A stretch of DNA of 64,000 nt, from positions 186,001-250,000 of the forward strand of contig CAKUGM010000001.1 of the NCBI GenBank assembly GCA_934654625.1. Direction: 5' to 3'. The notes beneath the pieces are model-generated. The model made no database searches. It was not told the origin of the DNA and saw only the letters and a list, made by a program, of their open reading frames with translations. Source of the DNA: an uncultured Collinsella sp. (GTDB lineage Bacteria; Actinomycetota; Coriobacteriia; Coriobacteriales; Coriobacteriaceae). Made by a program: the position numbers and the translations under genes. Shown here in pieces: positions 1 through 8,954 of the stretch. Position 1 is the stretch's first letter, and each line of letters begins with the position of its first letter.

Positions 1-2
1 TA

Positions 3-140
3 CTACATCAGCTCCAAAGGTTCGCAGATGTCCGCCGGTCCGTCGCCGTCGTATCCTTGACCATCGTTCCAGCTGAGGGCCTTCTTGAGCCTCTCGAGCT
101 CCTCATCGGTGAGCTCTACGGTCTGCTCTTCGTCACTCAT
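3..140 (-). CDS. small acidic phage protein, 45 aa
   Basis: An ATG at 140 directly follows the TAG stop of the holin gene (143-141). It opens a 45-residue acidic protein rich in Glu and Asp, ending at TAG 5-3. The upstream gene's last codons contain an AGGAGG-like sequence (AAGGAGGAC) at a workable distance. I recognise no family. Its place straight after the holin is where lysis or late accessory genes sit; the endolysin is probably beyond the left window edge. It is called real because of the exact abutment and good ribosome binding site. Confidence 0.55.
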   Translation of the reverse strand: MSDEEQTVELTDEELERLKKALSWNDGQGYDGDGPADICEPLELM

Positions 141-377
141 CTAGTCCTCCTTCGTAGTCGATGCGAGCGGGCTCTTGCCGCCCGCCACTTCCGGCAGCCC
201 GGCCACGGAGGTGAGCAGGCTCACCACTGCGGCGACGCCGGACACGCTCGCGATCTGCAGCCAGTCGAGGTCGGTGAAGCCGACCGCGCCGGTGCCGATG
301 AGCGAGACGGCCGTCTGCGCCGCCGTCTTCACCGCTCGCGTGAGGGCCGCGACGGCCCAGTCCCTGTACTCGTCCAT
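141..377 (-). CDS. phage holin, r1t-like
   Basis: This is a 78-residue protein with an N-terminal amphipathic part (MDEYRDWAVAALTRAVKTAA), a first hydrophobic stretch at about residues 20-35 and a second at about 42-62, then a short charged tail. This two-segment layout with an RAVKTAAQ-type start matches the small r1t-family holins of actinobacterial phages. Holins form pores in the cytoplasmic membrane and release or activate the endolysin at the end of the lytic cycle. It sits downstream of the tail genes, the usual site of the lysis cassette. The family call rests on pattern and context. Confidence 0.75.
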   Translation of the reverse strand: MDEYRDWAVAALTRAVKTAAQTAVSLIGTGAVGFTDLDWLQIASVSGVAAVVSLLTSVAGLPEVAGGKSPLASTTKED

Positions 378-394
378 GTGAAAGCGTCCTTTCC

Positions 395-697
395 TTAATC
401 GGTCCCACCCGTGTGGAACCGTGCGTCACAGTTGTCCTCGACCCGCTCCACCCGCGCCGCCAGCGCCTGCACCTGCTGCTCGACGCGGGTCAGCCGCTCT
501 GAGTGGTCGTCGAGCTTCCTGCTCATCTCGCGCACCGCGTCGCGGGTGTCGCTGCACGTCTCCCAGATGCGGTCGAGCCGTTCGCTCATGCGCGTCTTGT
601 CGCTCACCTGATCCCTCATGGCCGTGAGCCGCCCGAAAAGGAAGGTGGCCAGAGCGATGGAGACGCTTACCGCGGTCGTGATCTCGCCAGGTGTCAT
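395..697 (-). CDS. XhlA-like membrane-anchored coiled-coil protein
   Basis: The protein (about 100 aa) has one N-terminal hydrophobic segment (about residues 6-24), then a long heptad-rich charged helix ending near a Cys. This is the layout of XhlA-type proteins that accompany holins in Bacillus phages. The ATG at 697 overlaps the upstream stop as ATGA and has AGGTGAGG about 10 nt upstream. A GTG at 706 in the same frame is a less likely start because the Shine-Dalgarno would abut it. It probably anchors in the inner membrane and helps lysis. Confidence 0.6.
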   Translation of the reverse strand: MTPGEITTAVSVSIALATFLFGRLTAMRDQVSDKTRMSERLDRIWETCSDTRDAVREMSRKLDDHSERLTRVEQQVQALAARVERVEDNCDARFHTGGTD

Positions 698-1527
698 GCC
701 GTACACGCCCTCACCTTCCCGTCAGGCCCGTACGCGCTCGGCACGCACCTGCGGCCCGCGCCCGCCGAGTCGTACGCGGTCACCGCGCCGACCCTCGCCG
801 CGCCGGTCCCGTCGTACACGATCACTGGCGGGCAGACGCGCACCGTCACGGTCGCGCACGCCTCCGGGTAGGTCCCGTACCACTCGTGCACGCTCTTGAC
901 GGTGATGTCCAGGTCGCCGCCGCCCGGCGCGTAGTCGCTCGGGACGATCGACAGGGTCTCGCTGCGGTTGCTCGTGTGGTCGGTCGCGCCTTTCGCGGCG
1001 AGCTTCCCGCCGCACCAGATCTCGAAGTGGTCCATCCACGCCTTGCTGGCGCCGGTCGAGTCCGTGACCGTCAGCGACACGGGCTCTCCGGGCAGGACCG
1101 CGGCCTTGTCCGCCACGGCGCTCACGGCATGGACCGGGGAGGTCATGCGCGGGATCGTCACGGAGGCGTCGAGCCTGCCGTGATACTTCACCGGGTTGGA
1201 GTCGCTGTACCGGCACCACAGGGCGAGCGTCGTGTCCTTCCCCCAGGCGCGCGGCACGGTCACGGTGCGCTTGAGGCCGCCGCTCGGGACCTTTGTCGAC
1301 TTCGACCATCTCGGGTGCGTCTTGCTCTCGCCCTCGACGCCCGATGCGCCGAGCACGGTGCCGTTCCCGACCCACAGGTCGAATCCCCACGAGTCCACGA
1401 TGTCCGACCACGAGTAGCCGGTGAGGCTCACCGTGGCCTGCATGTCGTTGACGTTCGTCACGGTGGCGTCCAGGCTGCACACGGTTCTTCCCGTGCGCTG
1501 GCACACCCCGCCTTCCCAATGAGCCAT
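694..1527 (-). CDS. phage tail or baseplate protein, unknown role, 277 aa
   Basis: A 277-residue protein of mainly beta-type sequence, rich in Thr, Val, Ser and Gly, with Ig-like spacing of Trp and Val residues. It has a proline-rich break near residue 125 that suggests two similar beta domains. I do not recognise a named family. It lies between the tail fibre gene and the XhlA/holin pair, so a baseplate or adhesion accessory role is likely. Its stop overlaps the next gene by ATGA, showing translational coupling. Confidence 0.55.
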   Translation of the reverse strand: MAHWEGGVCQRTGRTVCSLDATVTNVNDMQATVSLTGYSWSDIVDSWGFDLWVGNGTVLGASGVEGESKTHPRWSKSTKVPSGGLKRTVTVPRAWGKDTTLALWCRYSDSNPVKYHGRLDASVTIPRMTSPVHAVSAVADKAAVLPGEPVSLTVTDSTGASKAWMDHFEIWCGGKLAAKGATDHTSNRSETLSIVPSDYAPGGGDLDITVKSVHEWYGTYPEACATVTVRVCPPVIVYDGTGAARVGAVTAYDSAGAGRRCVPSAYGPDGKVRACTA

Positions 1528-1537
1528 GGCGCACCCC

Positions 1538-2278
1538 CTAGAGCATCTTGATGTAGACCGAGCCGGGAGCGCCCGTCTCCGGCGCGTCGGCCTCGCCGAC
1601 GGTCACGCCGAGCGCGGCGAGCGCTTCCGCCGCCGTGACCGCCCCGGTGCCGCCGTTGGCGACTGGCAGCGTGCCACTCGTGATGTCGGACGCGTCATGC
1701 TTGTGGCCGATGGCCGCGAAAGCTTCCTTGAGCTTCGCCCAGAGGTACGTGAGCGCAGAGCCGGTCAGCACCTTGTTGTTGGTCACGGTTCCTCCGCCCG
1801 CCACGGTGTCCACCTCGTCGGTGGTGAGCGGCTCCATGGCCGCGTCCGTGGTGCCCACGCGCTCCCATGAGTCGTTGAGCCACATCCACTCGTAGTAGCG
1901 GTTCTCGCTGCCGGACAGACCGGACGGCACCATGTACATCTTGCCGACCGCGCCCGCCACGGTGGGTTCTCGCGTGGCCGGGTCGTACTGGCCGTCCGTG
2001 AGCAGGACGGCGATGAGACCTTGTGCCGCTTGATTGTTCGCGGCCTGGTCGGCGTTGTTCTTCGTCTGGTCTGCGTCGCGCTGCCGCTCGGCGCTCTCGC
2101 GCGCCTCCTCAGCCGACACCCTCGCCGCCTCCGCGTTGACGCGCTCGGTTTCCGCCGCCTTGCGCTCAGCCTCGGCCTGGCCGTCGGCACCGGCGATGCC
2201 GTAGACCACGCCGTCCACCACGACGGCGTATACCTGCCCCTCCACGTCCTTGAGGAACTTCGCCTGGTTTCTCTCCAT
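1538..2278 (-). CDS. tail fibre or receptor-binding protein
   Basis: The 246-residue product starts at ATG 2278, chosen because AGGGAGGT lies 6-7 nt upstream. An Ala/Glu-rich coiled coil covers about residues 35-90. The C-terminal third has the GHKHDASDITSGTL and VANGGTG signatures seen in trimeric phage tail fibres, ending in a short domain. Such proteins trimerise and bind the host surface. It follows the tail-tip genes, as receptor-binding proteins do. Confidence 0.75.
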   Translation of the reverse strand: MERNQAKFLKDVEGQVYAVVVDGVVYGIAGADGQAEAERKAAETERVNAEAARVSAEEARESAERQRDADQTKNNADQAANNQAAQGLIAVLLTDGQYDPATREPTVAGAVGKMYMVPSGLSGSENRYYEWMWLNDSWERVGTTDAAMEPLTTDEVDTVAGGGTVTNNKVLTGSALTYLWAKLKEAFAAIGHKHDASDITSGTLPVANGGTGAVTAAEALAALGVTVGEADAPETGAPGSVYIKML

Positions 2279-2288
2279 GTATACCTCC

Positions 2289-2546
2289 CTAGGCCAATAT
2301 CCCGTCGACCACGGACTCCGCGCCGACCGTGACCACGCGCACGCGGTCACCTGCCGACGCGCCCGCGCAGTGCGCCATCATGGGCAGGCCGTCGAGCCTC
2401 GCCCCTCCGACGCGCACGTCCATCGTCCTCGCCCCGACCGCCAGCACGTCGCCGTACCTGACCGTCGGGACGGGCACCGCGGGCCGCGCGGAGCCGTCAA
2501 AGATCATGTCGCCGGCGGCAATGGCCTCCGTGTCCAGGTCAATCAT
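2289..2546 (-). CDS. small tail-associated beta protein, 85 aa
   Basis: ATG 2546 overlaps the upstream stop (ATGA, 2546-2543). The 85-residue product is dominated by short beta strands and closes with a valine-rich stretch. It resembles the small beta-barrel proteins (OB-like, DUF2577-type) that follow hub proteins in tail operons, but I cannot assign a family with certainty. Tight coupling to the hub-like gene supports a tail-tip role. Confidence 0.5.
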   Translation of the reverse strand: MIDLDTEAIAAGDMIFDGSARPAVPVPTVRYGDVLAVGARTMDVRVGGARLDGLPMMAHCAGASAGDRVRVVTVGAESVVDGILA

Positions 2547-3616
2547 CTGGCCGCCCTCTCGAATCTCCTGAGCTCGGCGCGGACCATGCAGCCCGCCCCC
2601 AGGCTCAGCTCCTGCGTGCGCACGGCGAACCTGCCGCCTATGTCGCGGTAGGCGAACGTCACCGCGTCGTAGCACGCCACCCCCGGGTCGTAAACGTGCG
2701 AGACGGTCACGCGGCGGGTCACGGACGCCTGCTCGGCCAGCATCCTCGCGGCCTCTGCGTCCGCCTCGGCCTGCGTCACCGCGTCGTCGTACCTGTACTC
2801 CTTCACGCGCCTGCGCCCGATGGAGGCGGTGGAGTACGGGCTTGAGGGGTCGTCGTCCACCGCCACGCCTATGACGGTCGCGTCGGTGGTCTCGTAGACG
2901 GCCCGCACGACGTTGGCCACGCCAGAAGCGTCGCGCTCGTCCGCGCACTCGTCCAGAAACCTCGCGTCGGCGCCCTCGCGCCACTCGGCGGCGAGCGGAC
3001 GGGCCTCCGGTTCCGCGTACCTGCGCATGAGCACGGTGCCCATCGGGTCGGTGACGGCCGAGGCGAATCCCGCGATCCCCAGCAGGGCGTTGACGGCGCG
3101 GAGCTTGCTGCCGCCCTCGCCGTCGCTCGTCTCGGACAGGCCGAACGTCCACGCGGTGGAGAGCCTGTAGGCGCTCGCGTCTGCCGACACGGCCAGCCCG
3201 CACGCTCGGCATATCGCCGCAGCCTCCGCAACGGGGTCTGACCCCGCGGGAAGTGAGAACGGCGCGTCGAAGGCGTCCTCGGCCAGCTCGGACAGCCTGC
3301 CCTGCATCGACACGCTGGCGCGGTCAACCTCGCTCGACACGTCGCGCTTGGGCACGCTCGGGACGAAGGTGCCCAATGCCACGCGCTCAACCTCGCCGCC
3401 GAAGTCGGCGTCCAGGTAGACGCGAACGAGGTCGGCGCCCACGTCGAGGCCGCCCTCGCACGTCGCCGAAGCGCTCTCGTATACGTCGGTGTCGAGGTTG
3501 CGGGAGATGGAGCCGCCGCCCTCGAATCCCTCCAGCTCGGAGACCTCGGCGCCAGTGGCGCGGTCAACGCGCATGAAGCGGTACGAGGCGTCGAACTCCG
3601 CCAGCCAATCAGCCAT
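2543..3616 (-). CDS. tail hub-like protein (gp27/XkdQ type)
   Basis: A 357-residue protein with an N-terminal domain that opens MADWLAEFDASYRFM, mixed alpha/beta organisation, and a C-terminal part with heat-stable beta strands. The pattern (short N-terminal beta domain, DVSSEVDRASVSMQGRLSEL segment, late V-F-A-Y-R-D strand) fits baseplate hub proteins that cap the tail tube. It follows the fibronectin-rich tail protein, with an 8-nt overlap at 3609-3616, and precedes a small beta protein. The family call is inferred from order and fold-like pattern rather than a diagnostic motif. Confidence 0.55.
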   Translation of the reverse strand: MADWLAEFDASYRFMRVDRATGAEVSELEGFEGGGSISRNLDTDVYESASATCEGGLDVGADLVRVYLDADFGGEVERVALGTFVPSVPKRDVSSEVDRASVSMQGRLSELAEDAFDAPFSLPAGSDPVAEAAAICRACGLAVSADASAYRLSTAWTFGLSETSDGEGGSKLRAVNALLGIAGFASAVTDPMGTVLMRRYAEPEARPLAAEWREGADARFLDECADERDASGVANVVRAVYETTDATVIGVAVDDDPSSPYSTASIGRRRVKEYRYDDAVTQAEADAEAARMLAEQASVTRRVTVSHVYDPGVACYDAVTFAYRDIGGRFAVRTQELSLGAGCMVRAELRRFERAAR

Positions 3617-5840
3617 TCGCGGCCTCCATCCACCTGACCTCCTCGGCGTCGATGGACACCGAGTGGAGGTCCCTCACGGTCATCGACGTGCCGACAGACA
3701 CCCTCGCGCGGAGCCTGCGGCCCATCGGGTCGCGCAGCCACGCCACGGCGTGCTCGCGGAACATCGACTCGACCTCCGTGACCTCGGACGCGCTGAGCAG
3801 CTTGAAGCCGAGCGACATCTTTGAGCTGACGCCGCCGTCGCCGTAGAACATCGGCAGCCCGCCGCCCGCGAAGCGTAGCAGCTCGCCCGTGCGGGACACG
3901 TCCACGCTGGACGACGGGGACAGCTCGAACAGCCGCCCGCCCTGCGCCGCCCGGCCGAAGTTGACGGCCCAGCAGCGGCTCTCGACCCTCATGGGGACGG
4001 TGAGCGTGGAGACGGCGCCCGACTGGGCGCGGGCAACGACGAGGTAGCTGTAGTCGGTGTTGATGGGCGGCAGCGGGTCGATGCACGACTCGCCGTCGGC
4101 CATGCCGTCGGCGACCACCCACTGGGAGCCGTTGGGCATGACGCGCACCACGTCCACGCTCTCGGTGGCTGCGGTGTCGCCTATCTCGGCCGCGCCGTCT
4201 ACCACCTCCGCGCCCGCGCTGATGGGGATCGCGTCATCCTCCACCTCGTACTCGGGCGAGACGAGGCCCGTGCCGACCACGCTCCACCCGTCGCCGCCGA
4301 AGCGCACGGTGACGGACACCGACAGCAGCCCGCCCACGACCGCCTCGGCGGCCGGGACGGCAGGGGCTGCGTACTCCACGGAGCAGGTGCGCTCTGCGGT
4401 CGTGCGGAGCGTCGAGGTGCCCACGACCTCGAGCGCGACGGTCATGACCTCCCCGCTCGCCGGGAAGAGGCTGTCGCGCCCGATGGAGAGCGACCTGGCG
4501 CCTGCGGGCAGCTGGGCGCTGTACGACGCCGCGCCCGCCGTGACGCGCACCGTGGTGGAGGCGTCGGGGGTCTCGGGCGAGACCTGCCACTCGATGGAGA
4601 ACGGCAGCTCGGACATCACGTCGTCGTCCGACGCGGGGCGCGTGATGACGACCTGCGGAGGGACGGCGGTGGCGCAGAGCGCCGGTGCGGACCACGCGCC
4701 CCAGTCCTCGTGCGCGCCCTTGGTGCGGACGCGCACGGACCACGAGTGCGGAGTCCCGTCATCCGGGATGACGGCAGACGCCGCCGCGCCCTCCACGCCC
4801 AGCACGGCCTCGGTGCCGCCGTCGACCGTGTAGCCGACCTGCGCGGCCTCCTGCGCGGAGCCGTCGGGGTGGTTGGGCGTCCACGACACTCCCACTCCTC
4901 CGCCGACGGGCATGACCGCCGCCGCGAGCGCGACCTTGGGCGCAAGCGGGGGCGTGATGGCCGCTATCTGGTCGGATGCCGCCCATGCGCTCGCGAGCGC
5001 GCCGCGCATCGACTGCACGCGGTAGGAGACCATGCCGGCCGCGCCCGCGTCATCGTAGGGGAATGACGCGACCTCGGAGACCTTCGCCCACTCCGCGCCG
5101 TCCACGCTCCGCTCGATGGCATACGAGGTGGCGGTGTTGACGTTGGTCACGTCGGCGTCCACGCGCACGGTGCCGGCAGAGACGAGCGAGGCCGCGACCG
5201 ACCTCGGCGCTGCGGGTGTGTTGTACACCGTGCCCGCCGTCACGTAATCGCTGTACTTGGTGTTCGCCGCGCGGAGCCTGTAGGCGTACGAATGGTTCGC
5301 GCTCACGCCGTTGTCGATGTAGTTGGTGACGTCCCAATTCAGGGCGGCGATCTGCGAGTATCCGCCGCCATCCGTGGAGCGCTCGACGTAGACCTTGTGC
5401 CAGTGACGGCCGGAGGCGTTGTCGTAGTTGCTCCCCCACGTGACCTTCGCCTGGGTGTCCGAGACGCGGGCAACTGCGGGGTTCTTGGGCGGATAGGGCT
5501 GGTTGTACTCGCTCGCGGGAGTCCGCGCCGTGGCGTAGACGGGGTTGCCCGTGTTGGTGCCGTTGCTCGACCAGCTGAGGTCTGCCGACACGTGGCAGCT
5601 GAAGCTCCTGGCGTCGTAGGACGTGCCGACGGAGTAGTAGTCGCTGAAATCGTAGCTGCCGCCCCTGGTGCCGATGCTGGCGGTGTGGCCGCGCGAGCCG
5701 TAGCCGCTCACGCCAGTCTCGACGTGGAAGCCGTTGGCGTTGTAGGAATTCCGTCCGAGCTTCACGCGGCCGTTGACGCGGAAGCCCGTCGCGGATACCT
5801 CTGTGATCCAGATGGAAAGGTCGTGATCGTAGGAGGACAC
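3609..5840 (-). CDS. fibronectin type III repeat tail-tip protein with Dit-like C-terminus
   Basis: The product has 743 residues and begins at GTG 5840, sharing a base with the TAG of the tape measure gene (TAGTG); GGAAGGGGATGAGG lies upstream. After a Tyr/Ser/Gly-rich N-terminal domain come at least three fibronectin III modules (roughly residues 130-420), each with the NPAVARVS or PRSVAASLV type start and a Trp-Tyr core. The last ~120 residues (from about CWAVNFGR) look like a distal-tail domain. FN3 modules in phage tails commonly bind surface carbohydrate. It probably forms the tail tip, between tape measure and hub. Confidence 0.7.
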   Translation of the reverse strand: MSSYDHDLSIWITEVSATGFRVNGRVKLGRNSYNANGFHVETGVSGYGSRGHTASIGTRGGSYDFSDYYSVGTSYDARSFSCHVSADLSWSSNGTNTGNPVYATARTPASEYNQPYPPKNPAVARVSDTQAKVTWGSNYDNASGRHWHKVYVERSTDGGGYSQIAALNWDVTNYIDNGVSANHSYAYRLRAANTKYSDYVTAGTVYNTPAAPRSVAASLVSAGTVRVDADVTNVNTATSYAIERSVDGAEWAKVSEVASFPYDDAGAAGMVSYRVQSMRGALASAWAASDQIAAITPPLAPKVALAAAVMPVGGGVGVSWTPNHPDGSAQEAAQVGYTVDGGTEAVLGVEGAAASAVIPDDGTPHSWSVRVRTKGAHEDWGAWSAPALCATAVPPQVVITRPASDDDVMSELPFSIEWQVSPETPDASTTVRVTAGAASYSAQLPAGARSLSIGRDSLFPASGEVMTVALEVVGTSTLRTTAERTCSVEYAAPAVPAAEAVVGGLLSVSVTVRFGGDGWSVVGTGLVSPEYEVEDDAIPISAGAEVVDGAAEIGDTAATESVDVVRVMPNGSQWVVADGMADGESCIDPLPPINTDYSYLVVARAQSGAVSTLTVPMRVESRCWAVNFGRAAQGGRLFELSPSSSVDVSRTGELLRFAGGGLPMFYGDGGVSSKMSLGFKLLSASEVTEVESMFREHAVAWLRDPMGRRLRARVSVGTSMTVRDLHSVSIDAEEVRWMEAANG

Positions 5841-8563
5841 TACCTCATCCCCTTCCTGGCCTTGACGCGCTCTGCGACCGCCATGAGCGCTGACGCGAGG
5901 CGCTCGTCGTCCGCGACCTGCGCGCCGTCGATGTAGAAGGTGTAGGACGGGCCTGCCGCGACTGCGCGCGGGCTGGCCGTGATGCCGGGCGCCGCCATGG
6001 ACGTGACGCCCGACAGGCGGGACATTCCCGCCTCGAAGTCGCCGACGGCGCCCGGTACGGCCCGCGCGAAGCCCTCGCCGAGCGCCTCGGCGATGGAGAT
6101 GCCCGAGTAGAGCACCCAGCCGTGGCCCGAGAACGGCCCCTCCTTGGCGGGGGAGAACGGGAACAGGTCGCGGATGCCCTTGAGCGCACCCGAGATCGTG
6201 GACGTGACGGAGCCGATGGCCCCCATGATGCCGTCCTTGAGGCCGTTCAGGATGGACTTGCCGGACTCGACCAGCCAGGAACCGGCCCCCGCGAAGAAGC
6301 CGAGAATCTTGTCCTTGATGCCCGTCACCGTGTTGTAGACAGCGCTCACGCCATCCGAGGCCGCGCTCTTGATGCCGTTCCAGATGTCGCTGAAGAATGA
6401 CTTGACGGAGCTCCACGCGCTGTCCCATGCCGATTTAATCGAGCTCGTGACGCTCGAGATGGTCGAGGAGACGGCGTTGATGGCGCCGGAGACCAGCGAC
6501 TTGATTCCGTTCCAGATGTCGGAGGCGAGCTGCTTGATGCCGTTCCAGACCCCGCTCCAGTCGCCGCTGATCGCGGCCATGACGATGTTGATGACGTCCT
6601 GGATGACGGTCATGGCGGTGCTGATGGCGGTACTTATCAGCGGCCAGACGGCGTCGATGACCGCCTTGATCGCCGGCCAGACGGCGTTCCACACGGCCTG
6701 GATGACCCCGAGCGCCAAGGTTATCGCCAGCTGGATGGCGTTCATCACCGTGGTCACCACCTGCTGGATCAGAGGCATGTTCGCGTTGATAAAGGACAGG
6801 AGCTGCGTGATGATGGGCATGACGAATGACGCGATCTGGGTGTACACGCCGAGGACGGCGGTCATGATGGCGGCGATGATGGGCGCCACGCCGCCCAGAA
6901 TCCCGGCCAGCTGCTGGATTATGGGGAGCAGCATCGGCCCCACCGTGGAGGCGAAGTTGCCCAGCGCCTGCGCCACGGGCGCGAAGGCCGGGGCGAGCGT
7001 CCCGGTCACGAAGTCTACGATTGACTGGAAGGCGCCGAGAATCTGCGAGGCGTCCACGCTGGGTAGCTGGATGCCAACGGAGGAAAGCGCCTGCGCGGCG
7101 ATGTTCCAAGCCGCAGCAAGGGCCTCGGACACGATGGGCGCGAGGATGCTTGCAAGCCCGGAGAGGGCCGCTGGGAAGGCCGCGATGATGTTCGCGCCGA
7201 TTGTCGCCACGCGCGGGGCAACGTTGGTCGCCACGGCTCCGATTGACTCCAGGAGCTGCGTGGTTACCTTCGAGAAGTCCACGTCGTCGCGGCCCAGGGC
7301 GGTGAGGAAGTTCCCCCACGCGGCCTTTGCCATGCCGATGGAGCCGGAGATGGTAGAGGCCGCCTCCTTGGCGGTGGTGCCTGCGATACCCTGCGCCTGC
7401 TGCACGCGGGCGATGGCCTCCACCACGTCGGCGTAGGAGTCGATGGTGAGGTCGGAGCCATCGCGCATCACGCCGGGGAGCTTGTTGGCGTCCGCGATGA
7501 GGCGCTGCATCTCGGACTGCGTTCCGCCGTAGCCCAACTTCAAGTTGTCCAACATGGTGTAATTCTGCTTGGCAAAACCCTGGAAGGCGTTCTGCACGTC
7601 CCCCATGTTGGAGCCGAATACGTTCACGTTGTCGCTCATGGTCGTCATGGCGAGGTTGGCGTAATCGGCCGCCTTCTCGGTGTCCCCGCCGAGGGACTGG
7701 ATCAGGCTCGAGGAGAAGCTCGTGGCCTGCTCCATGTACTGGTTCGCACTTAGGCCGCTTGTGCGGTAGGCCTCCGCCGCGTAGGACTGGAGCTTACCGG
7801 ACGCGCTGCCGAAGAGCTTGTCGACGCCGCCAACAAGTTGCTCGTAGTCGGCATAGTTGCCCAGCACCGCGCCCGTTACAGCTGTTACCGCCGCGACCAC
7901 CGCCGCAGCGCCGACACCCGCCGCCTTGGCTGCGGTTGCCAGCGCGTCGGTCACGTGGCCTGCTGCATTGGAGATTCCCTCCTTCAGCCTCGAAGCTGCC
8001 TCGGTACCGGCCTGCCCCAAGGCCGATGCCATGGGCGCGAGGGCGGCCTTGGCGGTGGAGGCTATAGGGGAAAGGATGGTGCCCACGGTGGATGCCATGG
8101 ACTTCAACGGTGCGGGGATCATCGACGCCGCCGTCGTCATGACGGTGCTGCCGATGCTTCCCACATTGGAGAGGCCAGCCTTCACCGCAGACCCCACCCC
8201 GGAGAGCTTGGAGGAAATGCCCTCCTTGATTCCGGCGAAGGCGCTCTTGATGCCGTTCGATGCGCTGGTGGCGTAGCCCGTCAGGGTCTTCCACGCTCCG
8301 CTCTGCGTTATCGCGGCCTTGAGCCTCGCCCCCGACTCCTCGAAGGCGAGGCCCATGTAGCCCGCTTGGTCTTTGGCCGTTGCCGCGAGGTTAGAGAGGG
8401 AACTCTTCGACTTGGAGGTACCCTTCTCGGTGCCGCTGGACAGGCCGTCGCCGAAGGTCTTGCCGGCGGAGCTGCCCGCGCTGCCGAAGTCCTTGCATAT
8501 CGCCTTCGCGAAGCCATCCATGGACGGCATGATCGCCACGTATGCGGTTCCGACGTTAGCCAT
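5840..8563 (-). CDS. tail tape measure protein
   Basis: At 907 residues this is the longest phage gene here. It opens MANVGTAYVAIMPSMDGFAK, has Ala/Gly-rich helices, hydrophobic stretches at about residues 215-235 and 455-640, and repeated W-N-G-I-K-S units near 680-770. The end contains LFPFSPAKEGPFSGHGW, a motif common near the C-terminus of tape measure proteins. The protein scaffolds tail assembly and sets tail length, then leaves during DNA injection. Its ATG overlaps the stop of the frameshifted chaperone (8556-8563). Confidence 0.92.
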   Translation of the reverse strand: MANVGTAYVAIMPSMDGFAKAICKDFGSAGSSAGKTFGDGLSSGTEKGTSKSKSSLSNLAATAKDQAGYMGLAFEESGARLKAAITQSGAWKTLTGYATSASNGIKSAFAGIKEGISSKLSGVGSAVKAGLSNVGSIGSTVMTTAASMIPAPLKSMASTVGTILSPIASTAKAALAPMASALGQAGTEAASRLKEGISNAAGHVTDALATAAKAAGVGAAAVVAAVTAVTGAVLGNYADYEQLVGGVDKLFGSASGKLQSYAAEAYRTSGLSANQYMEQATSFSSSLIQSLGGDTEKAADYANLAMTTMSDNVNVFGSNMGDVQNAFQGFAKQNYTMLDNLKLGYGGTQSEMQRLIADANKLPGVMRDGSDLTIDSYADVVEAIARVQQAQGIAGTTAKEAASTISGSIGMAKAAWGNFLTALGRDDVDFSKVTTQLLESIGAVATNVAPRVATIGANIIAAFPAALSGLASILAPIVSEALAAAWNIAAQALSSVGIQLPSVDASQILGAFQSIVDFVTGTLAPAFAPVAQALGNFASTVGPMLLPIIQQLAGILGGVAPIIAAIMTAVLGVYTQIASFVMPIITQLLSFINANMPLIQQVVTTVMNAIQLAITLALGVIQAVWNAVWPAIKAVIDAVWPLISTAISTAMTVIQDVINIVMAAISGDWSGVWNGIKQLASDIWNGIKSLVSGAINAVSSTISSVTSSIKSAWDSAWSSVKSFFSDIWNGIKSAASDGVSAVYNTVTGIKDKILGFFAGAGSWLVESGKSILNGLKDGIMGAIGSVTSTISGALKGIRDLFPFSPAKEGPFSGHGWVLYSGISIAEALGEGFARAVPGAVGDFEAGMSRLSGVTSMAAPGITASPRAVAAGPSYTFYIDGAQVADDERLASALMAVAERVKARKGMR

Positions 8564-8954
8564 CTACCATGCCCTCCAATCCCAAGAGCCTCGTAATCTC
8601 TTCCTTGTCGCGCAGGGCGTTGTCCCTGTGCGCCCTCGCCTCCGCCAGCTCCCCGGGCATCTTCACCGGCTCGGGCGGCTTGGGAGGCCTCTTCTTGGTG
8701 TCTGCCATGCCCCAAACGAGCCCCGCCAGCTCGTTCTCGATCAATCGGAGCAGGTACGCCTCCACGCCCCACTCAAGCTCTGGACACTGCCTGCGGGCAG
8801 TCCTCGAATCGGCGGGGAGGTGCTTCCAGAGCAGTGCCATGCGCCTACAGTCCTGCGGCCCGCCCTCCAACGGGAGGGCGATGCCGTAGAACTGCTGGAA
8901 ATCCGCTATTACTTCGCCTCTGTGGGCTTCGAGGTCTGAGGCGAAGCCGACGAG
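8556..8954 (-). CDS. tail assembly chaperone, frameshift extension (DUF5361-like, gpT analogue)
   Basis: This frame has no well-placed ATG for its start. It is entered by -1 slippage at the A AAA AAC site in the preceding gene (8960-8954). Read from 8954 it gives 132 residues: LVGFASDLEAHRG, then a DF-x-x-FYGI segment, LLWKHLP-x-DSR, and a W-G-V-E-x-YLL-x-L-IENEL helix, the pattern of DUF5361 tail chaperones. The fusion product would have about 216 residues. Like lambda gpGT, it would bind the tape measure protein, whose gene follows with an 8-nt overlap. A weak independent start (TTG near 8870, ATG near 8840) cannot be excluded. Confidence 0.8.
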   Translation of the reverse strand, partial: LVGFASDLEAHRGEVIADFQQFYGIALPLEGGPQDCRRMALLWKHLPADSRTARRQCPELEWGVEAYLLRLIENELAGLVWGMADTKKRPPKPPEPVKMPGELAEARAHRDNALRDKEEITRLLGLEGMVDG

